A stretch of DNA of 64,000 nt, taken from Yamagishiella unicocca. Taxonomy: Eukaryota; Chlorophyta; Chlorophyceae; Chlamydomonadales; Volvocaceae. The stretch covers positions 434,001 to 498,000 of the forward strand of contig BDSL01000030.1 in NCBI GenBank assembly GCA_003116995.1, given 5' to 3'. Below are positions 9,854 through 20,929 of this stretch, in pieces (position 1 is the first letter of the stretch; each line of letters begins with the position of its first letter). The translations under genes and the position numbers were made by a program. The notes below the pieces were generated by a model, which did no database searches, was not told the origin of the DNA, and saw only the letters and a list, made by a program, of their open reading frames with translations.

Positions 9854-10359
9854 ATTTGTTGAGGCGCTCTGGCTGTTCTGATCTAGGGGATGACTGGGGA
9901 TGCTTGGGCTGCAGTTGGTGTATTGCTAATACGGTAGGGGGGGCATTGCTTGAGCTCGGAATGCTGTATTGCACGCTTGCTAACATTATTTGGAGGGTGC
10001 CAACACCCGCCTTCGGCCACCGTTATTGTAAGACAACGTTAATCCTTGTGGCTAAAGGCAGATTCCCCGCCAAAACACACCGCGGGCACCGCGGCAGGCC
10101 CCCCAACCAACCCCGACGTTGAGTCGGCTGGCCTCCTCATAGTTCGATATTGACCCAGCATCTTCATCGATAGCAGGTTACCCACGTCAGCGTACGTCTC
10201 GAGGAGCTCCTGCTGGGCCTTGTTCGTGGGCCAGTTTGCACCGCCCGCAGCCTCCAGTGGCTTTTGGGGATAGATGCTAAGCTTGCGTGCCTCTAGCCAC
10301 GAAAGGACTAGCGAGGTAGTGAGGCCCGCCCGCCGCAGCCCACAGTGGCTCGTGGGGGG

Positions 10360-10640
10360 AGACGATGTGCTTGCGTATATGACAAACGCGTACGTCCAAC
10401 CCGCCTTCGCCCCCGTCCGCCTCACCCGGTTTGTCCATTTCACCCCCAACGTCAACGAGTCCTGCAAACACAACATCTTCATCAGTCAGTTCCACCGCCT
10501 CCAGCGCGTTATCACGGACCCCCATAACTCCTGCCTTGAAATCGCCCTGGTCATCAAGGAACTCCACGCCCAAGGATACTCCCGCCGGCGCATGGTCACA
10601 CAACTCCATACCCTCGTCGAGGCCCTTCCTCTACCATCAC
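10360..10640 (+). pseudogene. Retroelement RT C-terminal (thumb-like) fragment
   Basis: The frame contains NESCKHNIFISQFHRLQRVI followed by TDPHNSCLEIALVIKELHAQ and GYSRRRM. The pattern K..I...F.RL.R...D......I..L...GY is common to the segment after the RT palm in Penelope-like and some other retroelements. No palm motif or nuclease domain is recognisable nearby, so the class is uncertain. It may explain why the neighbouring minus-strand gene stops being recognisable below 11756. Confidence 0.4.
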
Positions 10641-10699
10641 GCCCGTCGCACCGACGGTCTAGACCTCCTCAGAGAAGCGCGACGCCACCTGTGACCGCC

Positions 10700-11750
10700 C
10701 CTTTCCTGTAACGATGTTCCCTGCCCGTTCCCCCGTCTCTCGCTGACCCACCGCACGCGTACCCGCACGGCCCCGCCCCGGATTGCACCGACAGCCCCCC
10801 GCTCGATCCTACACTACAGTGGCGTCGGACCCGGTTCGGCAGTGTCGTGGGGATCCGTCTCCCACTGCACGCAACCCCCGTCCAGCGACCCCTGCCCATA
10901 CCGTTCGTCCCTGGTCCCTCCGCCGACTTCCCCCCCGCACTGGCCGGTCTGCATCCGGCGCACTCCCCACCACACCTGATTCCTTCCTCAATATTCCCCT
11001 TGCCATCTTCCATGACTTTTGCCGGCCATCCCCGTCGTGTCGTATCGCCTCGTGCCGTATCGCCCCGAGCCGTACCACATCGACCATATCAGGCGCCCTG
11101 CGACTTCCCTATTTCTCTTTCGCTGCGCCGCCTCCGACTCTTCGTCGCTTTGACCCCTGTACTTTGTTTGTCATCTGCCACACCGGTCCTAACGCTTGTC
11201 GCTACTCCCCTTCCCGCATACTTCGCGATGCTGGTCGTCGGTTCTCTGCTCTGGTCAGCAGGTGAGTCCTCCACCGCGACCGGCACTTCCACTTCGTTTA
11301 TCCTGTGCGCCTATTTAGCGACCGCTCGCGTGCGTTCGGTGCCATTCGTATCGCCGCCGCGGTTTCCCTAGCAAGGCGGCGCGGTTCAAGCCACTCGCCG
11401 GCAGCGGCCGCGCGCCACTGTACATCGGTAACGTGTCTCCTTTTCAAAGGTAACGATCGGTCTCCGGGACGGGATGGGCCGTCTCCAGCCCTCAGTGCAT
11501 CCCGCGGCTTCCCCGTTCACCATCCCATTTCGCTGTCGCCCACTTCTTCCACCGTCGTCGCGTCCGTATGTGTGGCCGGCCACCCTAGTCCAGTAGCATG
11601 CGCGCGCGTGCGTCCCGGTGTCCGAAGGCTATGCACCCACTACATTTCCCCAGTCACGTTACCGGTTCTTTTAACTCCCCATCCGCGCCCTCCCCCTTCC
11701 TCGCACAGCTCCCACCACTACCCTCCTCCTTTCCCCCCTCACCCTCCAAA
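10700..11750. other. Unassigned sequence between RT fragment and two-repeat gene
   Basis: GC-rich open frames exist on both strands but none has a recognisable motif. I searched the minus strand for counterparts of the later exons of the two-repeat gene (MYRILQASF, VFRKAGWGP) and did not find them. Confidence 0.4.
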
Positions 11751-11755
11751 CCCAC

Positions 11756-14700
11756 CTGCCAGCCGTGGGTCCAGGCCGTTCTGCGCCAGCTTGTAAATGT
11801 AGTTGGCGACGGTCGGGATGTCGTCGACTATGTCACGCACGGTGGGGTACGCGTCCTGCGTGCATTACCATGAAAGCAAGGCGCGACAGTACGATGTTCG
11901 GCATCCCAAATCAACGGTCCGCACGGGCGGGCGCAAAGGTCTGCAGGGTTCGGGCAGCAACCCAGCACAGCACAGCACACAGCACGCCGTAGCACAGCGC
12001 AGCTGGAATGCTTGCTGTACGCTTCGCGATTTGCGTGACATGGGGAACACCTCGGTGCGGCCTCCGGGCCCCCCTCACCACCGCCACCTCACTCCCGAGC
12101 GCCGGCACATAGCGCCGCACAGACCTACCATTTCCGATCTTGCTTCCACCTGCCGGTCCCCTGACGACTAGCACAGCCCTCACAATCGAAGCACGCGTTG
12201 AGACCCCGCGCTCGTAAACGACAACGTCCCCCCCATCCCCAAAGTCCCGCCTCCTCCCGCCCACCTTGACTCTCACCCTCTATAATGTAGCATCCCCCTA
12301 CCCCCTGGACCCAAGTAGTAAGGGCTGTCCTCTCTTAACACATACCCGCCTCGTTCCTCGCCCACCACTACGATACTGTTGCCCCTCGGCGTCATAACGC
12401 ACCGCCGCGACCACCACGCACTGCTGACGCGACAGAAAGTGTGACATGCATACATATGTCCATCGCGTGACCAGCCAAACTGTCGCTGAGTCGTGGGCGA
12501 TAGTACTGCACATGAACTAGTTACTATTCCGTTGTATTAGTCCTGTTTGCGGTAGCACAGTATCGCTCCTGCAAGCGTTTTGGTAGTAGAGCATCCATCA
12601 CTCCATCTGCGGGGGTGAGACTCCAGGGATGCCATGTGTAGCTGTACATGTCGTCGGTGCAAGTAGGCCGGCTGCTCACCTGAGTGAGCAGCTTGTTGGT
12701 CGCTAAGTAACTCAATGTTGTAGGACGTCTAGTCCACGCAATAGCTCTCTTCACGGGAGCACAAGAGTGTAAGCCATTGGGTCTCGGCCGCGCTATTTGT
12801 GCCCAGTATTTGCCAAACATGCACAACTGGTGAGCCGTAGCTATCCTCACAAGCTCAAGAACAAGACCGGTGCTGCCCGACTACCGCGTGGTAACAGGCA
12901 TCGCGCGGTACGTAAGGGGCTCCGCGTGCTCGATCAACAAGCTGCTCACTCAGTGTCGCCGCGTAGCACATGGCTTGTCCGACACGAGATGGGTCGTGAC
13001 ACTGCCACTGCGGCATCATTCCTGTGAGCCCCGGCATTGTCCCTGCCGCTTGCCCCACCCACCTCCGCAAAGGTGACCAGGAAGTCCAGGCCCAAGTCGG
13101 TGGCGCCCTTCTTGAGGTGCCCCAGCAGCTGGTCCATGGCTGTGGCGGGCTGCGGAGGCCAGGAGGGGTATGTCCAGACCGGGTACCAGGGGCTGGAGGG
13201 GGACTGGGGGGTTTGGGGCGAGTAGGGGGGAGGAGGGGGGGAAGAACTGTGGAGGTGCTCCTCGTCCTCGTCCCTGAGTTCCTCTGCGTTAAATAAGAAA
13301 GGGGGAGGGGGCAGAAGGAAGGCCGGCGGACGACGTTGGTATGGTCACTAGGGCAAGTGGCTGCAGGGAGCGTCAGCAGGGCGACAGCGGGTGCCGGGAG
13401 CTGGTTGGACGCCACCTGGGCCCTCGCTGGGGTGGCGGTAGCAGTGAGCCGCAAGCAGGGTCCTCGGAGCAACAGCGGCAGCGGACACACATGGCCTGGT
13501 TACGCAGGCAAAAAGCCCCCGCCTCGCCATAACCACAACCTCGCCTGCCTGCCTGCACGCCTGCCTGCCTGCCCCGCCTACCCAACCGCCTCAACTCAAC
13601 TCACCGCTGACGTCCGCCAAGGACCGGCTCAACTTAGCGAGGCTGCGTGGGACAGTTACGGATGGGATGCAGGTGGCAGGGAGGGGGAGTGAGGTGCCGT
13701 CCCCAGGCCGCACGTGTCGTACGGCACGCAGATGCTGGCACGCAGGGCGAAATAAAGTTTGGAGACTGCACCCGGAGCCGTACGAGATAATAGCCAGCCT
13801 CGCAGCCGCCAATGCCGGTCCCCGATGCCGCCGCAATTGACACCAGCGTCTATGCCCAGAACCCCAGGCCCAGACCATGTCCGGAAGATCGCGGCGGCTA
13901 CTCACTTGTCCCTCAAGCGCAGGAAGGCACCATATTCGTCACTCTCCATTCGGAAGCTGGCATCCGCACTCAGCCGCAGCACATCTGCCTGTCCGGCGGT
14001 GCTCTCCACCACCGCAAGGGCCATGTCGGTGAAGTCGATGGCCATGGAAAGCGGAGGAATGCGACCCCAGGAGCCGGCTGCAGTAGGAGGGAGCCAGGAA
14101 GGGGTGGACCGCTTGGTGGATAGGGGGCAGAAAGCTTAGGGGCCGAAAGGTTAGGGGCCGAAAGGTTAGGGGAATGGGCAGGGAGCAGCCCGCTAGATAG
14201 GTTATCGCGTGTGGCGAGCGCCGTGCAGCCGGTTGCCTGAACCCAGGCAAGGTGGCGGAAGGGGCCTGAGCTGGCACAGCCGTCGTGGCGTCCAGGGCCA
14301 GGCTGGTGGCCGGGTTGCTGTGAAAGTGGATGATGCGTGCGGGCGACAATATGAGGAGAGGAAGATGGGTGGCAGCGGAAGGCAGGCTGTTGGGAGAAAC
14401 GTACTTGCGTGCCGGACCAAGATCTGGACCATTATCGTGAAGGAGTCCACAATACTCATGGTGCCGTAGTATGCATTTCGGGAAGGATACCTGCGCGGGC
14501 CCCACCCAGCCTTCCTGAAGACGGCGATGACGTCGGAAACGTCCTGGGATGCAATCAATGTACTGGCGGGACAGCACAGGGTCCCGACGGAGGGGGTGGG
14601 TAGGAACGAAGGAGCAAGTTAGCGTCGCCTGCTGCACGAGCTGATGGTCGAGGTTTGAAACCGCAAGTGATGATGACGGACAAGGCGAAGACGGAGTAGC

Positions 14701-16836
14701 AGCAAGGGTTGGCGTGGCAGAGCGGCATTCCTGGTCAGGGCGCAGGTCACAGCGACGCAGGCAGAACTCCCTGGGCCCCCTTCCCGTGTCCTTCACTTAC
14801 GGAATATCGATGGAATGCCAGTTCATGAGAGAAGCAATGACGCTGCCGGTGTCAGTTGTAGCCATTTTGTAGAAAGACGCTTGCAGAATGCGGTACATCG
14901 CGGTTGCGCAGGGGCCGTTGGGATCTGGGGGAAGGAATGGGAACCAGGGGGACAGGGATATCGGGGGCAGAGGCTTTGAGGCAAGGGCGATGGAAGGAGA
15001 CCCGCTGCGGCTGCGGGTTGGATGCCCACGTGGCATGACATCCCGTATTGCTGTCGTGAGGGACGTAACAGAGTAAGTCGCCGGCATTGCCATGCTAGGG
15101 CGCGGAATTGCGGCGACGATGTGACCACATGACCGGTAACGAGTAATCATCTTGAGGCGATCGACGAATCACCGGAGAGAAATGTCGATTTACTCCACGC
15201 ACAGGCTTTATGCTTTACGCGCAGTAGGCAAGCCACACAGCCGCCTGGACGGCCCCCAATCTCAGCCGTCCTTATATTTACACATAAGTGGCCACCCTCC
15301 CTACCACCTGCTGGTTCTAGAATGGCACTTACCCAACACCCCCCTCCCACCCTATACACCCACTCACCTGCCAGGTCGGAGTTCAGGCCCTTGTCCAGCA
15401 GCTTGTAAATGTAGTTGGCGGCTGTAGGGAGGTCCGCGAACACGTCACGTGCCGCGGGGAACGCGGTCTGCATGCAAAGTACGAATGTACGGCATCCGCT
15501 CATGGAGTCGGGGCATCAATTGTAACGTGGGTAAGATGCCTTTGTTTCACCGATACAGGGAGGTGGCCTAGGTATGACACAGCTATTCTGACTACCTGTC
15601 AAGAGGCGTGCGGCCCGAATACGCAAACACACAGCCTGACGGCCCGACGAGCACCACCACGTCGGGCTGCTCGCCTAGAGACCTGGTGGCATGTGATCCA
15701 ACCCACTCGCTCGCGAGGTCACGTAGAGCCGTATCGACCCTCACTCCCCTGGAGTCATTGCCTGGGGCTCTGCCTTGCAATTGACACACCTCTACGGCCG
15801 CTGGACCTGCCGCCGTCACGGCCGCACAATCAATGACGTTGCTTCTCCAAGTCTAGGCTAGGTATCACCAACAGCAGCCGCAGCAGCTATTGCAGCAGCA
15901 GCTGCGGCCCAACCCCACGCCAGGTCCATCAGCCCGTTCAGTTTCGAGAGGCACGAGGTGCACTGCGACCAAGCGCATCGACCCAAGGTACAACCGTACT
16001 GTCCGTAGCGTCCCCAGGTTCCAGCGCGCTCACCCCACCTCCGCAAAGGTAGCCAGGAAGTCCAGGCCCAGCTCCTTCATCGCGTCGCCCAGCAGGTCGA
16101 GAAGCTGCTCCGGACCCTTGCTGCTTGAGTCAGGCCCTGATGGCAGGGGTCCCGGACCGCTGAATCCAGGGCTTGACGGCAGGGGTACCGGACCGCTGAA
16201 TACAGGGCTTGACGGCAGGGGTCCCGGACCGCTGAATCCAGGGCTTGACGGCAGGGGTCCCGGACCGCTGAATCCAGGGCTAGACGGCAGGGGTCCCGGA
16301 CTGCTGAATCCAGGGCTTGACGGCAGGGGTACCGGACCGCTGAATCCAGGGCTTGACGGCAGGGGTCCCGGACCGCTGAATCCAGGGCTTGACGGCAGGG
16401 GTCCCGGACCGCTGAATCCAGGGCTTGACGGCAGGGGTCCCGGACCGCTGAATCCAGGGCTTGAAGGCAGGGGTCGCGGACCGCGACTCGAAGGCAGGGG
16501 TCGCGGACCGGGGGGTTTACGTTTCGGTGGCACCCGTCCCGGACTGCCGGATTTAGGGCTCGGTGGCATCGGTCTCGGCTTACGGCGCGAGGATGAGGCT
16601 TTCGAGCGGCTGTGCCCCGGTGAGCCGTCGTCCATGTCGAGTTGGGCCGCTGGGGCGTGGGAAGGGGCGGGTCCCACGTCCGTCGCCTCAGCACCATCGC
16701 GCCATTGCCTCAGCACGCGAGCACCTGTAGCACGGAGACGGGGGATGGGGGATCCATGCGGCGGGCACTTGAAAGCCACTACTCAATCATTCGCTTCAGG
16801 TCTCAGGCGCCATACTTCTTGGTTTTCTTACTTACC
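11756..16836 (-). CDS. Unrecognised intron-rich gene with an internally duplicated exon pair (3' end not found)
   Basis: I do not recognise the family. Nine minus-strand exons have compatible phases: (?)-16836, 16039-16724, 15368-15467, 14801-14924, 14405-14562, 13906-14077, 13605-13642, 13063-13283 and 11756-11855. The first large exon is Pro-rich with a 12-residue repeat. It ends LGLDFLATFAE, then TAFPAARDVFADLPTAANY/IYKLLDKGLNSDLA. Central exons encode MYRILQASFYKMATTDTGS, VFRKAGWGPRRYPSRNAYYG and MAIDFTDMALAVVESTAGQA. An acidic EELRDEDEEHLHSS linker then leads to a second LGLDFLVTFAE plus DAYPTVRDIVDDIPTVANYI. The two short exons are each exactly 100 nt with the same phase, so the pair arose by duplication. 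A hydrophobic run LAFSILLVLLAAP near 16890-16930, in phase with the 16836 donor, could be a signal anchor, but no in-frame ATG was found. The protein looks mostly helical. Confidence 0.72.
16141..16472 (-). repeat. 36-bp coding minisatellite, about nine copies
   Basis: The unit GGCAGGGGTCCCGGACCGCT plus 16 bases encodes PLPSSPGFSGPG on the minus strand. All copies are 36 bp, so the frame is kept. Most differences between copies are single bases. It lies inside the large exon of the unrecognised gene and makes a flexible Pro/Ser/Gly tract. Confidence 0.9.
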
Positions 16837-17267
16837 AACGTTCCCTCGAAGGCCCCCAGCTAAGGTGGAAGGGGCCGCTAGAAGCACCAACAGGATCGAA
16901 AAAGCAAGCCTGCAACCAGGTAGAAGACAAAAGGAAACGCGTCCGCACAACAGTATGTGGGAATGTGTTTAGCCTGGAGCCCGCCAAAGTCGGAGGACAG
17001 CGGAGCTCTGTTCCCTCCTTATCAAATATACACGAATGTCGAAGATGCTAGGTTGCGATCTTACATGATGCTTGCTTGGCGCCTTCTTCGAGGCTTTGCT
17101 GAGTGACTGAAGCAAGCCCAGAAGATTACCGGTATGCTCTTTGAGGACAGTACATGTCTGCAGCTCGCCTTGTAGAGGCGAAGCAGATTACCTCCATAGT
17201 GCCTCACGCGCATTTTATCCTTGTTTAGGCACAGTCGTACGGCATACGGATCAGCGGGCAACCCGCC

Positions 17268-17282
17268 AACCCCATATATAAC
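17268..17282 (-). promoter_or_regulatory. Candidate TATA box for the minus-strand two-repeat gene
   Basis: On the minus strand the sequence reads CGTTATATATGGGG. It lies about 430 bp upstream of the first exon donor at 16836. A short open frame with an ATG at 17261 follows within about 20 bp, so the exact transcription start and first exon are unsettled. Confidence 0.4.
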
Positions 17283-17284
17283 GT

Positions 17285-18428
17285 TGTGCTTGCGTTTATT
17301 TTCGCCGCCTAGGCTTCGCTACGGGAGCGGAAGTGGGCTAGGATGCCGTTATTAGATTCACGACCGGCCCGGTCGTGAGCCCCGTTCTGCTAATAATAAT
17401 CACGAGCAGGAGTGTGTTCAAGGAAAGCGTCCGGTCGGGTCGACCGGACCGGTCGGACCGATCGGACGACCGGGCCGGTCATCACTGGCGGTGAAGTACA
17501 TGTGTGCCCACATACACGCATGCCTATTTAATACCAATGATCTCTACCATTAATTGAACGTTATTTATCACCCTGATTGAATGGGTCGCACGCGTACACC
17601 AGACAACAGTTTAACAGGTTCAGTCATGGCCTAGACAGGTTCAGTCATGGCCCCCGAAAGCTTGTGGTAATTATTAAAAACGAATAGATAAGTGTCGGCC
17701 GATGTACGTAACCCTCATACGCTGTGTTGTTATTAATGTGAACGCCCCCCTATGGCAGTCAAATCTTCGTAATAGGCTAATAAGACACTCATAAAGGGTT
17801 AACGAGCCTTCTTACGAGCCTTCGTAAAGGGTCTTGTAAGAGGTTACAAGGTTTCTCGTAAGTCGTAAACGTATTATGACCCTTTTAAGAAGTGTATTAT
17901 GATCCCTCTTAAGAGGACCATTACGCAGTCGGGCAAAAAAGGTTACTGAATCAAGGCCTCATATCTTCTAGTATTATCACGGACATCAAGATGTCTGAAA
18001 ATGGCCTTCGGAAGTGCGCAATTCCTTCCTCTGAAGACGCGCTCTGAATAATTTACCAACAGAAAAGCCCGCGTGTTTTAGTGGTCCAGGGAACGCATAA
18101 CTTGCAGTAAATGCTCGCTCCACTAGCTCCACTAGCTCCAGTCATAACCGTTCCTACGCCTTTCTACTGATCTACGGGCCAAACTGGCCGTAGCTTCGTA
18201 GAAATATTTTCGACGCTACGGTGGGACGAGCATCTCCATAGAAACACTTAGCTCGCGTAGAACGTGGTTTCGGGCCCATAGAAACGGGCCTATTACGAAA
18301 GGTCGTAAGTAGTTAACGTTTATGAAGGTCTTACGCGTCTTAACGGCCTTTTAAGACGGCTTCTTAAACATTTGCAACAGTGCGAGAATCGGTATAAGAA
18401 ATAGTGCCAGGATTTGTGCATGATTTCC
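17285..18428. other. AT-richer, palindrome-rich spacer
   Basis: No gene is seen. At 17360-17480 there is a dense run of GGACCGG/CCGGTC palindromes. At 17770-17930 and 18290-18370 many variants of CTTACGA, TCGTAAG and TTAAGA occur in both orientations (reverse-complement pairs). The composition differs sharply from flanking gene DNA, which suggests a non-autonomous repeat island. Confidence 0.5.
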
Positions 18429-18820
18429 GGCCTTACAGTGTCCGCTACCGGCCCGGTAGCGTAGCCAATTGCACCGTCTAAAGCGACTTGCACTCCCGAT
18501 GCCGATAGATAGTGTAACGAAAAACACACAGGCTTGCTATTATCCGGCCTTACAGTGTCCAATTACCGGCCTGGTAGCGCAGCCAATTGCACCGTCTAAA
18601 GCGACTTGCTTGCACTCCCGATGCCGATAGTGTAACGAAAAACACACAGCAAGCCTGCAGACTTGCTATTATCCGGCCTTACTGTGTCCACTACCGGCCC
18701 GGTAGCGCAGCCAATTGCACCGTCTAAACCGACTTGCACTTCCGATGCCGATAGTGTAACGAAAAAGACACAGCAAGTCTGCAGACTTGCTATTATCCGG
18801 CCTTACAGCGTCCACTACCA
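18429..18820. repeat. ~120-bp tandem repeat, 3.2 copies
   Basis: Units begin GGCCTTACAGTGTCC at 18429, 18546, 18675 and 18799 (the last partial), giving periods of 117, 129 and 124 bp. Each contains CTACCGGCCCGGTAGC, a near-perfect palindrome, and GATGCCGATAGTGTAACG. No coding function is seen. Confidence 0.9.
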
Positions 18821-18827
18821 ACGGGCC

Positions 18828-19985
18828 ATCATGCTGTCCCCAGCCTTTTCGTCAAATTATCCCGGACCTACAGCGACCGTCGCGGCACCAGTCTGGACCA
18901 GTATCCAGTCCACTGTTTACAGGAGCATGTTTTGATCACTAACATGCTCCCACCATGCTCCCACCATGCTCCCATCGATTCCTCGCACTAACCGCCCATA
19001 CATCATGCTGTCCCCAGCCGATCCTAGAAGGGCAGTTGTTTAGAGGTCGTGACATTTGGAGAGGGGGTTCTGTCCTTGGCTTGACTGTACAGTATTGGTT
19101 TTTGGTGTCTTGTGCCTCGTGCCGTGCCTCCTCATTTGGTCAACTCTGCATCTGCCTTCTTGGTTTTTTTGCCTGGGCGGTTTATTCTGCATGTGTGGTG
19201 GTGCTTTCCGTTTTGCCTGCTAGGGACACTGTCCTGACAGTCATGGCCAAAAATGCGGCCTGACAGTCATGGTGGAATGTTAGCCATGTTGGCCTGACAG
19301 TGATGCCGAAATGCTACAGTATGTTGGCCCAACAGTCATGTTGGCCCAACAGTCATGTTGGCCTGACAGTTGTTGTGGATTATTGCATTTTGCCTGACGG
19401 GCAGGTGTGGATTACTACATTTTGCCTGACAGGCAGCTGTGTGTTAATGGCCATGGCACTATTGGTCAAGTAGAGTGGGTGCCATTTGCTGCTGAGATTG
19501 TGATGTGACTCCACCCCGCTTTGCACTGCTCTTGATGTGATTTGCAAGGTTTTCAGGTTAACTATTGCCACTTTAAACGAAAGGCTGGGAAGAGCGAGCA
19601 TGATAGGCGGGTGACAGCATGGACAGCTGTGTGCAGCAGGGTGTGGGTGACGGCATGGACAGCTGTGTGGATCCTGCTTTGTAAATACACCAGAACGGGT
19701 GCCAATGACAAAAGATGCTCCTGCAACAGTGGGCCTGATACTGGTCCAGACAGATGCTGCGACGGTCGCAGTAGGTCCGGGATAATTTGAGGATAGGCTG
19801 GGGAAAACAAGATAGGCGGTTGGCGCGAGGAATTGGTGCGTGGGAGCATGGTGGGAGCATGTTAGTGATCAAAAACATGCTCCTGTAAACAGTGGACTGG
19901 ATGGATACTGGTCCAGACTGGTGCCGCGACGGTCGCTGTAAGTCCGGGATTATTTGACGAAAAGGCTGGGGACAGCACGATGGGC
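18828..19985. mobile_element. Fold-back (long inverted repeat) element
   Basis: The left arm (about 18828-19020) is closely mirrored by the reverse complement of about 19790-19985. Both contain GCATGTT(A)GTGATCAAAA, CAGTGGACTGGAT and CGGGA(T/C)..ATTTGACGAAAAGG in opposite orientation. The ~770-bp loop has repeated GTTGGCCTGACAGTCATG units (19225-19375) and a duplicated CATGGACAGCTGTGTG (about 19617-19670), but no protein gene. A third, direct copy of part of the right arm starts at about 19730. This is typical of a non-autonomous fold-back DNA element. Confidence 0.65.
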
Positions 19986-20046
19986 GGTTGGTGTATGCGA
20001 CGAGTCAGTGGGAGCATGTATGGTGGGAGCATGTTAGTGACCAAAA

Positions 20047-20802
20047 CTGGCGCTGCGGGATACGACTGTTCGGGTTGGGACGGCTGTGCAACTGGTCGAG
20101 TTCGCGGACGCCCGGCGGGCCGCGCATGAGATGTTTGTGCGCGAAGCGCTTGCGGGTACCGGGCCTGTCCTGCCAGCGGCCTTGAATGCCCTGCAGCAAG
20201 TGTTTCGGCGGCTCTGGTCCGGCATGAAGTGGGAGCCTGCCTATAAGGAGGGGTGGTGGCGGTTGGCTGTGGATGGGATCCCCCTGCTCGGGAACTCTCA
20301 TATGCGGACGGCAGCAGCAGCCCCCTGTGGGTGCGGTGTGCCGGCTGGAGAGCATCCAGGGGCGGGTACCCCCCGCCTACACCACTTTTGGTTCTGCCCG
20401 GTGGCTCAAGCAGTGATTGCCCAACTCGCGACCCAGCTCGGTGCAGGGGTGACACTGGCGCAAGTTTGGTTGGTGCAAGCACCTCCCGGGGTACAGCCCT
20501 GCGTCTGGGGTGTAGTAGTCCTGGCGGCTATTACTGCCATGGAGGTGGGGCGCCGGTTTATGGCCGCGGCCTTGAAAAGGGCGGATGCTTGTGGTCGGTC
20601 CCCCTCTTACTCCGGGAAGTGGTCTTCTGGATCGTGCCATTCGCCGCGGGGTTGTGGAGTTTGGGCCCTTCTGAGGGGCTTTGCTGCGTTGGGGCTTCCC
20701 CAGAAAGGCTGGGATGCAGTGGGGCCTCGGCATCCGTTCTTGCGGGTTGTCGCCAGTCGCCTTGTGTGCGGGGGACCGGCGGAGGTACTGGTGGATTCGT
20801 GA
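20047..20802 (+). CDS. 5'-truncated L1-type LINE, C-terminal part of ORF2
   Basis: An open frame runs from about 20047 (first ATG 20086) to a stop at 20802. It carries the C-terminal knuckle CGCGVPAGEHPGAGTPRLHH followed by FWFCPVAQAVIAQL (C-x-C..H-x4-C), then GVWALLRGFAALGLPQKGWD. This is the tail of an L1-type RT with the palm missing. There are no stops, so the truncated copy is relatively young. Upstream it abuts the fold-back element, and downstream it has an untranslated tail reaching the terminal module at 21122-21190. Two smaller relics of the same region lie at 6495 and 9500. Confidence 0.75.
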   Translation: MALRDTTVRVGTAVQLVEFADARRAAHEMFVREALAGTGPVLPAALNALQQVFRRLWSGMKWEPAYKEGWWRLAVDGIPLLGNSHMRTAAAAPCGCGVPAGEHPGAGTPRLHHFWFCPVAQAVIAQLATQLGAGVTLAQVWLVQAPPGVQPCVWGVVVLAAITAMEVGRRFMAAALKRADACGRSPSYSGKWSSGSCHSPRGCGVWALLRGFAALGLPQKGWDAVGPRHPFLRVVASRLVCGGPAEVLVDS

Positions 20803-20929
20803 TCGGCCCGGGTTGTCTTGGGGAGCGGGGTTTCCCGTGTTTTTTACTCTCCGGCTTTATATGCGCGTTGAGCCCTGCTAGGGGTCCGTGCCTTTTGGGA
20901 TGAAAGGCGGCTGGCCCCGCTGATCGCAT

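Noticed and set aside
15890..16972. A 360-residue plus-strand frame with RGPGPLNPGLDG repeats
   Set aside because: It is the antisense of the proline-rich exon of the minus-strand gene; the minus strand continues into conserved exons and has splice sites, the plus strand does not.
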